From: Flavobacteriales bacterium
Lineage (GTDB): Bacteria > Bacteroidota > Bacteroidia > UBA10329
Direction: 5' to 3'
DNA: 64,000 bases
Assembly: GCA_020635535.1 (NCBI GenBank)
Contig: JACJZP010000017.1
Location: forward strand, 1-64,000
Positions 27,501-35,423 of the stretch are shown in pieces. A program made the translations under genes and the position numbers. Positions within the stretch are counted from its first letter, which is position 1; each line of letters starts with the position of its first letter. Under the pieces are notes generated by a model. It did no database searches, was not told the origin of the DNA, and saw only the letters and a list, made by a program, of their open reading frames with translations.

Positions 27501-28028
27501 CTTCACCGCTACTTTGTAAAGTTCGATGAGATCATCGGGAAATATTATCTGGAAAAGATAAAGACCATTGGCGATGCCTACATGTGTGCCGGTGGTGTTC
27601 CAATAAGAAACAGCAGTAATGCCATTGCCATTACGCTGGCAGCGTTGGAAATACGTGATTACATGACGCAGGTGGCTGCTGATAAAAGGAGAAATGGCGA
27701 ACTGGCGCTTGATATTAGAATTGGCATACATACTGGGCCTCTTACAGCAGGAGTTGTGGGCATGAAGAAATTTGCCTACGATATTTGGGGAGATACCGTG
27801 AACACCGCCAGCCGAATGGAATCCTGTTCCGAACCGGGCAGAATCAACATTTCAGGAACTACACACGAAATGATCAAGAAATACTTCGATACTGAGTATC
27901 GCGGACAGCGAGAGGCCAAAGGAAAAGGCTTGGTAGATATGTACTTCGTGAACGCCATAAAACCAGAATTCTCTGAAAATGGAGAAGGACGAGTTCCAAA
28001 CAAAGGGCTTTGGGATCTGATAAGTTGA
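24522..28028 (+). CDS. Receptor-type class III adenylate cyclase with beta-propeller sensor
   Basis: Start ATG 24522 (MHIFGLVRLSQ) gives a signal peptide ending ATYGQ and 1168 residues. The sensor part is a two-component-like beta-propeller (GSIVQDGEESMYFSTSRGLLKF and many similar blades). It is interrupted at about 360-540 by a charged coiled linker, and is followed by a Y_Y_Y domain (about 780-880). A membrane helix (about 886-907) and a coiled coil lead to the catalytic domain (about 965-1150). Metal-binding aspartates lie in VLFTDFKGFT (D974) and TIGDAYM (D1018). The substrate-selecting pair is K1014 (EKIKT) and D1087 (AYDIWGD), the ATP-type combination, and N1094/R1098 (VNTASRM) complete the site. 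It should make cAMP in response to an extracytoplasmic signal. Confidence 0.88.
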   Translation: MHIFGLVRLSQFIACLMLLTFSVATYGQKGLPFTTDIELNRQFSDSRIGSIVQDGEESMYFSTSRGLLKFDGSRWYRIATPSPVLRVFHHSSSNRVFVGMKKGAMEVIRSDSGTFQVQPIPGISSDQPFAHIIGTDQDIFFVSETEIHRLTPLTKEPAEQFSFPDMFISGAFAHEGQLYVLFFQDGLFKWSENDLEMIGNYVSVSEDQMLFSFESDNGTYIGFESDLLFRFDGKQLNIAEDQLKKFLQDNLLSDGLLLNDTLMALSTLAGGAVVANIFTNDIEYRFDYSTGAKDNEIFCLGRDRDKGLWLAYQEGLTRVDLLQPVRSFGAYPGLEGNLTSSIMANGQLHVGTGNGVFVLRKASSQAEVQKMMEDMIRKKEAAKNEQTSNYIPPQQTVQRQAKSETAELVDRFMENPKEVKQELNRKEIRELKKELRRQRKEERQNKTIGESIEDFFTGGGKDEETEEEQEVEKQSGPDPMKGLIPNPTTGPAGSGMTAPPGSGGSARSKPQVLEQAASQKRVEEQEQKLKTIRNSYLFKKINGIDVKCRQLIQVGNEVFAATNNGLYIIKGDRAENLTPGLFVNQVARNQDGTKLLLATLKGVHALSKDGSGKWTARALNDTIEFVAYNVIEDHDQSIWAGTDNGAYRYFLDEVKYYPLTQVVNEKVLVANAYDKVHFLLPNSLYHYVNDRDTILPASLPEIPSSDRMDYMLGNDGQVWIRSSFAWHVINGEQFVPMLPYLDLFEDIRHLSTDDKGNIYVIDKGLNLFSVEHRNHETPYNFNVYIKQVKDASGQPFALGEMKIKTDGNAITFVVSAPFYLKSEGTQYQWRIDGLRNSWQKWVSDPEINPGIIPPGDYVLQVRARNILGEVSEIKTLAFSVPRPWYFRWYFVLLYVVVLVLIVWGIIKVRERSLKETQHLLEAKVAERTAELEKEKVKTEELLLNILPKDTADELQKNGKATARHYNQVSVLFTDFKGFTNFAENTSPEKLVDELHRYFVKFDEIIGKYYLEKIKTIGDAYMCAGGVPIRNSSNAIAITLAALEIRDYMTQVAADKRRNGELALDIRIGIHTGPLTAGVVGMKKFAYDIWGDTVNTASRMESCSEPGRINISGTTHEMIKKYFDTEYRGQREAKGKGLVDMYFVNAIKPEFSENGEGRVPNKGLWDLIS

Positions 28029-28154
28029 GCCATTACGTATGAAAACCATACTTGCTTTAAGCGTATCGGCAAGCAGGAACAGTTCCGATCTTCAATTGCC
28101 GTTAGCCGTCTGGATTCACGCTTGGAAAAAACGCTTTTTCCGAACAGACCATAA

Positions 28155-28658
28155 ATGAACGAGCTGACTGTGATCAGACCTGCCACCGAAAACGATGTGC
28201 CTGGCATCCTGTACATCGTAAATCAGGAGATACTGTTCTCCACGGTGCTTTACGAGTACGAACCGCGGACTTTGGAAATGCAGATGGAATGGTTCAGAGA
28301 GAAGGCTGCAAATGGCTGGCCACTTTTGATTGCCGAACTGAATGGAAAAGTTGTCGGTTTTGGAACCTATGGTCCGTTCAGGACCAGACCCGCATATAGC
28401 CGCAGTATTGAGCACTCTGTCTACGTGCACAAAGATTTCCGAGGCCAGACCGTTGGTCATCGATTGATGGTTGAACTCATTCGCCTAGCAAGAACTTCTG
28501 GCTTCCACACCATGATTGCGGGCATTGACTCTTCCAATAAGGGCAGTGTGGAATTCCATCGGAAATTCGGTTTTGAAACGGTAGGATCTTTCCGTGAAGT
28601 GGGCCATAAATTCGACAGATGGTTGGATGTAATTTTTATGCAATTGATGCTGGAATGA
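28155..28658 (+). CDS. GNAT family N-acetyltransferase (phosphinothricin acetyltransferase-like)
   Basis: The 167-residue protein is a GNAT enzyme. It begins NELTVIRPATENDVPGILYIVNQ and holds the acetyl-CoA loop VYVHKDFRGQTVGHRLM (R/QxxGxxG/A type). The segment HTMIAGIDSSNKGSVEFHRK and FGFETVGSFREVGHKFDRW is the hallmark of the Pat/MnaT subgroup, which acetylates phosphinothricin or methionine sulfoximine-type amines. The natural substrate here cannot be told. It lies 126 bp downstream of the cyclase; the gap shows no terminator. It is followed 16 nt later by the small membrane protein. Confidence 0.9.
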   Translation: MNELTVIRPATENDVPGILYIVNQEILFSTVLYEYEPRTLEMQMEWFREKAANGWPLLIAELNGKVVGFGTYGPFRTRPAYSRSIEHSVYVHKDFRGQTVGHRLMVELIRLARTSGFHTMIAGIDSSNKGSVEFHRKFGFETVGSFREVGHKFDRWLDVIFMQLMLE

Positions 28659-28674
28659 AGAACAAATCTTTCCG

Positions 28675-28956
28675 ATGTTCTGTTATTCGCCCATGCAATG
28701 GGTAATTGATAACATTTGGTTGATCCTCTTCTTAGCTTGGGGAATGCCATTGGGAATTTTCAGAAGCAGATTCCGAAAAATGGTCTACGAAACAGACGAT
28801 TGGACCATCAATATCAAACCCTATTTCCTAAAGGAAACCAAGGCACTGTTGGGCGTGGTTGTTTTGAACGTTTCCGAATTCAAAAAGACCCGAAACAACT
28901 ATCGGTTCTATCTGCTCATCTACCTCATTCTATTCTTGATGTACAAGTTTCGGTAG
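28675..28956 (+). CDS. Small membrane protein (hypothetical)
   Basis: The 93 residues show a membrane helix at about 9-27 (VIDNIWLILFLAWGMPLGIF), a soluble middle (RFRKMVYETDDWTINIKPYFLKETKALLG) and a C-terminal hydrophobic stretch (about 77-90, FYLLIYLILFLMY). The ATG at 28693 (MQWVIDN) is an alternative start. No family is recognised. The short gaps to both neighbours (16 nt and 25 nt) suggest one transcript with the acetyltransferase and the FMN reductase. Confidence 0.6.
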   Translation: MFCYSPMQWVIDNIWLILFLAWGMPLGIFRSRFRKMVYETDDWTINIKPYFLKETKALLGVVVLNVSEFKKTRNNYRFYLLIYLILFLMYKFR

Positions 28957-28981
28957 CGCATTTTGGGTTAACTTGCCTATC

Positions 28982-29500
28982 GTGAAACGGATTTTGGCCA
29001 TAAGCGGATCTGCAAGTGAAAACAGCTCAAACGAACAGTTGCTTTCGGCCATTGCCAGAACTTTCGCTGAGCGATTTCAATTTGAGGTTTACGAACGCTT
29101 GACAACATTGCCCTTGTTCACTCCAGCAAGGCAGAAATCAGGTATTCCTGAAGCAGTTTCTGAACTGAAACACTTGGTTTCCGAAGCAGATGCCGTCATT
29201 ATCTCCACCCCAGAATACCTTCATAACATCCCAGCGGTGCTTAAGAACGCTTTGGAGTGGATGACCGAATCGGGTGAATTGGCCGATAAACCCGTATTGC
29301 CGATAACGTTTACTCCTCATGAGCCACGTGGAATATATGCCATGGCCTCGCTTGTAGAATCCCTCAAGGCAAGCAAAGCCAAGGTGGTGGCCGAATTGCC
29401 ACTTTTTCAGAACGAAATGAGAACCGAATCAGGAATCATTGAACTGAATGATGAGCATATGCATCTGATTCAGGAAGCCCTCAAACTCTTGGTTCATTGA
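28982..29500 (+). CDS. NADPH-dependent FMN reductase
   Basis: I choose GTG 28982, giving MKRILAISGSASENSSNEQL; a TTG nine bases upstream is the other candidate. The 173-residue flavodoxin-like protein has the phosphate-binding loop SGSASENSSNEQ at the N-terminus, and PEYLHNIPAVLKNALEWM, which matches the FMN-binding signature (PEYxxsxPxxLKNAIDW) of the family. Such enzymes reduce FMN, quinones or azo compounds with NADPH. It is soluble and probably in the same transcript as the two upstream genes. Confidence 0.9.
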   Translation: MKRILAISGSASENSSNEQLLSAIARTFAERFQFEVYERLTTLPLFTPARQKSGIPEAVSELKHLVSEADAVIISTPEYLHNIPAVLKNALEWMTESGELADKPVLPITFTPHEPRGIYAMASLVESLKASKAKVVAELPLFQNEMRTESGIIELNDEHMHLIQEALKLLVH

Positions 29501-29516
29501 TTGGAAAACTCGGATA

Positions 29517-29948
29517 ATGACTGCCGAAATTGTAGCATACAACAACTCTTTACCTGAATCGGAGGCCTCTGTTTGTAATAAGCTGAAAGTAGAGATCAAT
29601 AAAGGGCTACCAGAAGCAGAAAGCAAAATATGGCATGGTCATCCCGTATGGTTTCTAGATGGGAACCCTATTGTTGGCTACAGCAAGCAGAAAGCAGGCA
29701 TTCGCCTGATGTTCTGGAGCGGAGCTAGTTTTGATGAAGAAGGATTGAATGTACGAGGGACAAAGTTCAAAGACGCCTCCGTGTTCTACAATTCAGTTGA
29801 GGAGATCAACCATCAAGACCTACAGCGATGGCTTGGCAAATCGCGAACCATCCAATGGGATTACAAGAATATTGTAAAGCGCAAAGGTGTGCTAGAGCGT
29901 TTAAGTAATTCTACCGGATCATCCCCACAAAATCCTCCTCAGAAATAA
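29517..29948 (+). CDS. DUF1801 protein with a C-terminus derived from antisense ligA relic
   Basis: The 143-residue protein matches DUF1801 (an iron-chaperone frataxin-like fold): KIWHGHPVWFLDGNPIVGYS, AGIRLMFWSGASFDEEGL and KDASVFYNSVEEINHQDLQRWL. The expected end of the domain is near KRKGVLERL (about residue 131). The last dozen residues (STGSSPQNPPQK) are translated from the sequence that is antisense to the ligA relic at 29917-29979. Thus the original stop codon was probably lost and a new one captured. It starts 16 nt after the FMN reductase. Its function is unknown. Confidence 0.85.
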   Translation: MTAEIVAYNNSLPESEASVCNKLKVEINKGLPEAESKIWHGHPVWFLDGNPIVGYSKQKAGIRLMFWSGASFDEEGLNVRGTKFKDASVFYNSVEEINHQDLQRWLGKSRTIQWDYKNIVKRKGVLERLSNSTGSSPQNPPQK

Positions 29949-29979
29949 TCGGAATACCGAGGTCTTCGGCCTTTTTGAG
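29917..29979 (-). pseudogene. ligA: Relic of the 3' end of a second ligA
   Basis: On the minus strand this 63-nt stretch encodes KKAEDLGIPIISEEDFVGMI, the same residues as the C-terminus of the intact ligA (33289-33351). The two DNA copies match at 56 of 63 positions. All seven differences are synonymous third-base changes, which shows that the relic diverged while it was still coding. Downstream it has its own stop. Upstream of 29979 similarity fades to a weak, frameshifted resemblance to the rest of the BRCT domain. Confidence 0.85.
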
Positions 29980-30099
29980 TCGGATAGGTGAATTTGGATT
30001 CCAGTTTCGTTTCTCAGACCTGTAATTAATCCAACTATTTTGGTTTTACGTTGTCAGAAATGACTTTGATCTTTGTGGAGAACCTTAAAACCCAAGGTC

Positions 30100-31698
30100 A
30101 TGAAGTCACTTTTCTACCTATTCATCGCTTTACTATTCGTTCAGCCAATAATCGCGCAGCAAGCTGGGAGCTTAGACGTCAGTTTTGGAGACGATGGAGT
30201 TGTGATATCAGACATCCACCCTGAATTGGCTCAAGCCTTTTTACCAACAATTCATATTCAAACTGATGGAAAAATTGTTGCTCCAGGATATTATACTCCG
30301 TATGGAGGAGAGAATAGCAATCGCGGTATAGCTGTATGCAGGTATGAATCTAACGGTGATCTTGATTTAAGTTTTGGGCATAACGGAATTACGCGAATTG
30401 CCAATTATGAACTTAGCAATACAATAACCAACCCTTTTATCAGAACCAGCACAATAACCGCAGACGATCATCTTATTGTATCAGGTATGTTCACCTCTTC
30501 ATCAGGTGCCGGTTTACTTGTCGTGAAATTCAAACCTAATGGAGATCTGGATTCTACATACGGTATTGATGGCATCATGAAACTCGACCTTGGACTTGGA
30601 TCCACAAATCCTACTAAAATCATAATGTCAGATCAAGGCAGGCTTATAGTGGCCGGAAAGAGTTCAGGATCGCCTGGTTTTGTACTTAGACTGCTGCCCA
30701 ATGGTGGCTTGGACTCTTCCTTCGCGACCAACGGAGTGGTCTATCTTGATCAAGTAGTTGAAAGTATGGGGATTGACCTGTTTGGAAGAATTCTTTGTTT
30801 TGGAGAGTACAGTCCACAGAATCAATGGGGTCATTTCGTGGCGGTTACCCGATTGCTTGCAGATGGAAGTTTGGATTCTAGTTTCGGAATAGACGGCATT
30901 GCCTCCTTCGACCTATCCGAGACAAGCGACATAAACGACTCGCCCAGCAGAGCAAGAGCACTTCATGTTTACACCAATGGCGATATGTTGATCGGAGGTG
31001 GTTGGTACAACGTTTCCGATAACAACACTGAGTATTTCATTTGTAAGGTTAAACGCACAGGGCAATTGGATTCTGCGTTTGCGGTTAATGGTGTCCTCAA
31101 ATTCAATCCAAGCGAAGATTTTGAGGCAACTCAAGCAATTCTGATACAAGCTGATGGAAAGATCATTGGAATAGGTGAAACGCTCAATAGTGGCAATCAA
31201 GTTTTTAGATTGAACATTGACGGATCCTTTGATTCTGATTTTGGTGAAAATGGGATGGTTCAGTTTCCTTTCCGTGATTCTGGAAATGACCAAACAACCT
31301 GTGGGGCATTACAGTCAGACCAAAAGGTTCTTGTTGGGGGCATTACCCGAAATCCCGAAAACGGACATGAAACTGAGTTTGCCATTGCCCGCATCCTCAC
31401 CGACCTCAACATCGGCATTGTGGAACTCACAGAAAGCCTGTCAAATACGCTTGTATACCCGAACCCAATAGAAGAACAAGCACGACTTCAATTTGAATTG
31501 ACGCAATCTGAAGAACTGACCATTTCGCTAGTCGACATGCAAGGACGTTTGGTTCAAACATTCATCAGTGAACAGGAAATGAACCAAGGGAAACATGACC
31601 TGCAATTGCATTTCTCAAAAAGCTTGGAGAGTGGTGCTTACCTCCTATCCGTTTCTTCTAAAAAAGGACAGATGGGAATTCAAGTCATCAAGCGTTGA
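30100..31698 (+). CDS. Delta-60 repeat (DUF5122) beta-propeller protein with T9SS tail, copy 1
   Basis: Start ATG 30100 gives a signal peptide (MKSLFYLFIALLFVQPIIAQ) and 532 residues. About eight delta-60 repeats follow: each has LD.SFG..G, a spacer of about 40 residues and IQTDGKI(I/V)..G. Examples are LDVSFGDDGVVI, LDSTYGIDGIMKL and IQADGKIIGIG. The C-terminal 75 residues are a T9SS type A domain (VYPNPIEEQARLQF ... GAYLLSVSSK ... GIQVIKR). It is a surface or secreted protein, and such propellers may bind ligands. It lies directly downstream of the ligA relic and 26 nt before its paralogue. Confidence 0.88.
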   Translation: MKSLFYLFIALLFVQPIIAQQAGSLDVSFGDDGVVISDIHPELAQAFLPTIHIQTDGKIVAPGYYTPYGGENSNRGIAVCRYESNGDLDLSFGHNGITRIANYELSNTITNPFIRTSTITADDHLIVSGMFTSSSGAGLLVVKFKPNGDLDSTYGIDGIMKLDLGLGSTNPTKIIMSDQGRLIVAGKSSGSPGFVLRLLPNGGLDSSFATNGVVYLDQVVESMGIDLFGRILCFGEYSPQNQWGHFVAVTRLLADGSLDSSFGIDGIASFDLSETSDINDSPSRARALHVYTNGDMLIGGGWYNVSDNNTEYFICKVKRTGQLDSAFAVNGVLKFNPSEDFEATQAILIQADGKIIGIGETLNSGNQVFRLNIDGSFDSDFGENGMVQFPFRDSGNDQTTCGALQSDQKVLVGGITRNPENGHETEFAIARILTDLNIGIVELTESLSNTLVYPNPIEEQARLQFELTQSEELTISLVDMQGRLVQTFISEQEMNQGKHDLQLHFSKSLESGAYLLSVSSKKGQMGIQVIKR

Positions 31699-31724
31699 TC
31701 CTATTTCTATAAATCCATTCAGCC

Positions 31725-33290
31725 ATGAAACAATCAATCCTATCATTACTTATGCTGTGCTGTTTTTTCTATGTCACTTCTCTGGCTCAACAGGCAGGTA
31801 CGCTAGATCCGAGTTTCGGCATTGACGGAGTACTTATTAGAAACCTTTCTCCCGGTCATCCCAATATTGCATTCAGTCTTGCCTTAGATGAAGACGGGAA
31901 TATTTTTGCAGGTGGTTATCTATGGAGAACGGCCACGGAAAACGATATGGCCATTGCTTCCTTCTTACCGAACGGTGAATCCAACCTTGCATTCGGTATC
32001 AATGGTGTTGCCACTCTTGATCTTGGATCAGATGAAGACGTGATACTAAGGCTGATCAGACTCCCTAACGGGCAAATGTTAGCGGGTGGAATTGTAGATT
32101 TCAGTTCAAATAATGATGACTTCGCATTGGCTAGGTTCAATTCTAATGGCACCATTGACAGTACTTTCGGAATAAATGGCTCAGTGATTACCGAATTCAG
32201 CAATGAAGACGATTACGCTTATGGTCTATTGGTAACGGCAGATGGCGGCATCTTACAATCTGGTTATTCTGATGTTTTTTGCACCGTCAAATATTCGTCC
32301 GAAGGAGTAATAGACACCTTATTCGGTAACCATGGAAAGGTGACAACGCAAGTAGGCACCAACGGAAGTCAATGTAGAGCCTCTGCCCTACAGGCTGACG
32401 GAAAATTTCTGCTCGTAGGAAACTGCCACAGCGGAACCGATAAAGACTTTGCGATGGTCCGCTACACTGAGAATGGTGACCTAGACAGTACATTCGGTGA
32501 TAACGGCATTGTAATAAAAGACCATTTGGGCCAAGCCAACTATTCGCATGATGTTGCAATACAACCTGATGGGAAAATAGTGGTGGTTGGAGGGACTGAA
32601 ACACCGATCACACTTTTGAGCATGGATCTGACACTACTACGCTACAATGTAGATGGAACCCTCGATTCTACCTTTGGAAATGGCGGCATAATGAATAGAG
32701 CAATTGGAATGATGGCTGGTAATCGTCAATCGATCCAGCTCCAACAAGACGGAAAAATTCTTGTAAGCACCATAGTAGACACAGCCACTTATTCTCGTGA
32801 CTTAACAGTACTTCGCTTTTTAGCAAATGGAGAGATAGACTCCTCTTTTGCCCAGAACGGAAGTGTCCGTGTGATCATTCCAGACAGCTACGATGTCTGT
32901 CACGATATGATCATTCAACCCGATCTGAAAATCTTAACAGCGGGCTTTTCTGCTCATAATATTGCAAACTTCTATTTAGCGAGGTTCTTTTCCGGCCTCC
33001 AGCTTGGCGTGATCGATCAGGCAGCTTCAAACGAACTGGAGGTGCTCCTGTATCCTAATCCTATGGAAGACTATGTCACCTTGGATTTTTCAATGAACAG
33101 CAATGCTAACCTTTCAGCCGAATTATATACTCTTGGTGGCCAATTTGTGAAATCATTCTTTAAAGATTCCAAGCAATTATCAGGCAATCATAAGGAGGTC
33201 TTTTTTGTAGGAGACGTTGCTCCTGGCCTATATCTTCTTACAATAGGAAATGAGCAGTTTAAAAAGACCGTAAGACTTATCAAGCACTGA
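31725..33290 (+). CDS. Delta-60 repeat (DUF5122) beta-propeller protein with T9SS tail, copy 2
   Basis: This 521-residue protein shares the order and motifs of its neighbour: signal peptide (MKQSILSLLMLCCFFYVTSLAQ), repeats such as LDPSFGIDGVLIR, IDSTFGINGSVI, LQADGKFLLVG and IQPDGKIVVVG, and a T9SS type A tail (LLYPNPMEDYVTLDF ... GLYLLTIGNEQF ... TVRLIKH). The pair probably arose by tandem duplication. Both are AT-rich compared with flanking housekeeping genes. Its stop codon (33288-33290) overlaps the convergent ligA 3' end by 11 nt, which makes ligA's end part of this gene's reading frame on the opposite strand. Confidence 0.88.
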   Translation: MKQSILSLLMLCCFFYVTSLAQQAGTLDPSFGIDGVLIRNLSPGHPNIAFSLALDEDGNIFAGGYLWRTATENDMAIASFLPNGESNLAFGINGVATLDLGSDEDVILRLIRLPNGQMLAGGIVDFSSNNDDFALARFNSNGTIDSTFGINGSVITEFSNEDDYAYGLLVTADGGILQSGYSDVFCTVKYSSEGVIDTLFGNHGKVTTQVGTNGSQCRASALQADGKFLLVGNCHSGTDKDFAMVRYTENGDLDSTFGDNGIVIKDHLGQANYSHDVAIQPDGKIVVVGGTETPITLLSMDLTLLRYNVDGTLDSTFGNGGIMNRAIGMMAGNRQSIQLQQDGKILVSTIVDTATYSRDLTVLRFLANGEIDSSFAQNGSVRVIIPDSYDVCHDMIIQPDLKILTAGFSAHNIANFYLARFFSGLQLGVIDQAASNELEVLLYPNPMEDYVTLDFSMNSNANLSAELYTLGGQFVKSFFKDSKQLSGNHKEVFFVGDVAPGLYLLTIGNEQFKKTVRLIKH

Positions 33291-35286
33291 TCATCCCCAC
33301 AAAATCCTCTTCGGAGATAATTGGAATACCCAGATCTTCAGCCTTTTTGAGTTTGGAAGGCCCCATTTTATCGCCTGCCAGTACGTAATCCGTATTCTTG
33401 GAGATGGAACTCACGTTCTTGCCTCCGTGGCGCTCAACTTCGGCTTTGATCTCATCTCTACTGAACTGAGAAAACACACCAGAAACCACAAACGTTTTCC
33501 CTTCCAATGCATTGGAAACAGGCCCTTCGGCCTCTTCTATTTCGAATTGCAATCCGTGGTCTTTCAATCGTTGAATGATGGTACGATTGCGTTCGTCTGC
33601 AAAGAAATGAAGCACACTTTCCGCAATTCTATCACCGATCTCATCCACCGCAACCAACTCTTCCTGCGAGGCTGCCATCAACGCATCGATGTTCTTGAAA
33701 TGCTTGGCGAGTTTCTTGGCCACGGTTTCTCCTACGTAGCGAATGCCAATTGCGAACAATACACGCGGAAACGGAACTTGTTTGGAGGCTTCCAATCCAG
33801 CTAAAAGGTTGGTGGCACTTTTATCGGCCATTCGATCCAGCGCCACGACTTGTTCATAAGTGAGTTCATATAGGTCAGCCACGTTCTCGACCAAACCAGC
33901 TTCATAGAACTGCTGCACGGTCTCTGCGCCTAGACCGTCCACATCCATGGCCTTACGACCAATGAAGTGTTCCATTTTTCCTTTTATCTGTGGAGGACAA
34001 CCCAACTCATTCGGACAGAAATGCTGTGCTTCTCCTTCCTTGCGCTCTAGTTCTGTTCCACATTCTGGGCAGTTGTGAATGAACTCCACCACAGGAAAAT
34101 CAGCTTGGCGCTGGCTCAGATCAACACCCACAATTTTTGGAATAATCTCCCCTCCTTTCTCCACCTGAACCATGTCCCCGATATGCAGGTCGAGTTTGGC
34201 GATCTGGTCGGCATTATGGAGTGAAGCACGCTTAACGGTTGTTCCGGCCAATAGCACGGGTTCTAAGTTGGCAACGGGTGTAATCGCCCCGGTTCTTCCT
34301 ACCTGATAGGTGACCTCATTCAAGCGCGTTACGGCCTGTTCTGCGGCAAACTTGTACGCAATAGCCCAACGAGGGGATTTGGCGGTAAAACCCAACTCAT
34401 CCTGATCATCCAAGCTGTTGACCTTGATGACCACACCATCGATCTCAAAACCGAGGTTGAAACGCTCGGTGTCCCACTTTTCCAAATAGGCAAATACCTC
34501 TTCTGCGCTCTTACACAAACGCATGTGCTCCGAAACCTTGAAACCCCACTCTTTCAGCTTCAACAGGCTATCGTAGTGCGTATCGGCAATGCGCTCGTCA
34601 GCCAGACCAGCATATAAGAAGCAATCCAACCCACGGGCAGCCACCACCGCACTGTCCTGCGATTTGAGCGTGCCAGAGGCCGTATTCCGAGGATTGGCAT
34701 ACAACGGTTCACCTATCTCTTCGCGTTCGCGGTTCAGTCGGTCAAAATTCTCCCGTGGGAAATACACTTCGCCACGCACCTCAAACTCATTCGGATAACC
34801 GCTTCCCTTTGCTTGCAACGGCAAACTTCGGATGGTTCGAATGTTAGCCGTGATCTCATCTCCCTGAACGCCATCGCCCCGCGTAATGGCCTGCGTCATC
34901 TTGCCATCCACATAACGGATACCGATGGCCACACCATCAAATTTGAGCTCACAGACGTACTCCACTTCACGCTCTATGGCTTTCGTGATGCGCGCCATGA
35001 ACTCCTGCATCTCCTCCTTGCTGTAGCTGTTGCTCAGCGACATCATCGGGTACTTGTGCTTCACCGTTGGGAAATCCTTGGTGACGGTGCCGCCTACCCG
35101 TTGGCTCGGACTTTCTGAACTCAGGAACTCAGGAAACTCGGTTTCCAGCGCAATCAATTCTTCCAACTTCTTATCGAACTCGAAATCGGAAATGGACGGC
35201 TCGCTGAGCACGTAATACTTGTAATTGTGCATCTCGAGCTCTTGGCTCAATACTTCGATACGGACTTTAGCTTCTTCTCTGTTCAT
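33280..35286 (-). CDS. ligA: NAD-dependent DNA ligase
   Basis: The 668-residue enzyme seals nicked DNA using NAD+. The order is: Ia domain, adenylation domain with the catalytic lysine in VCELKFDGVAIGIRY (KxDG), NPRNTASGTLKSQD, DGVVIKVN and SPRWAIAYKF, the OB fold, a four-cysteine zinc finger (NCPECGTE and HFCPNELGCPP), helix-hairpin-helix region (FAIGIRYVGETVAKKLAK) and a C-terminal BRCT domain (KTFVVSGVFSQFSRDEIKAEV). All expected motifs and a normal length are present. It converges on the delta-60 gene with an 11-nt overlap. A diverged relic of its last 21 codons lies 3.3 kb away at 29917-29979. Confidence 0.96.
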   Translation of the reverse strand: MNREEAKVRIEVLSQELEMHNYKYYVLSEPSISDFEFDKKLEELIALETEFPEFLSSESPSQRVGGTVTKDFPTVKHKYPMMSLSNSYSKEEMQEFMARITKAIEREVEYVCELKFDGVAIGIRYVDGKMTQAITRGDGVQGDEITANIRTIRSLPLQAKGSGYPNEFEVRGEVYFPRENFDRLNREREEIGEPLYANPRNTASGTLKSQDSAVVAARGLDCFLYAGLADERIADTHYDSLLKLKEWGFKVSEHMRLCKSAEEVFAYLEKWDTERFNLGFEIDGVVIKVNSLDDQDELGFTAKSPRWAIAYKFAAEQAVTRLNEVTYQVGRTGAITPVANLEPVLLAGTTVKRASLHNADQIAKLDLHIGDMVQVEKGGEIIPKIVGVDLSQRQADFPVVEFIHNCPECGTELERKEGEAQHFCPNELGCPPQIKGKMEHFIGRKAMDVDGLGAETVQQFYEAGLVENVADLYELTYEQVVALDRMADKSATNLLAGLEASKQVPFPRVLFAIGIRYVGETVAKKLAKHFKNIDALMAASQEELVAVDEIGDRIAESVLHFFADERNRTIIQRLKDHGLQFEIEEAEGPVSNALEGKTFVVSGVFSQFSRDEIKAEVERHGGKNVSSISKNTDYVLAGDKMGPSKLKKAEDLGIPIISEEDFVGMISA

Positions 35287-35335
35287 CTGAAACTGATGCT
35301 TCTTTCAATTAAATCCCCCGCCTCGTTCCTCGGCA

Positions 35336-35352
35336 CCCCCTTTTGAAGGGGG
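35336..35352. repeat. Small inverted repeat (C5TT...AAG5) downstream of the outer-membrane-like gene
   Basis: CCCCCTTTTGAAGGGGG (35336-35352) is a 7-bp-stem palindrome, and is the same type of element as those at 36302-36320 and 36360-36379. It lies in the 137-bp gap between ligA and the gene that ends at 35424. It lacks a T-tract and so is unlikely to be a terminator by itself. Confidence 0.55.
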
Positions 35353-35423
35353 AAGGTGCTACTTCAAACGTCACCAAACATGTCAACTTTATCTCTTTAT
35401 CTCTCCATTTCTTCATCGCCTCA

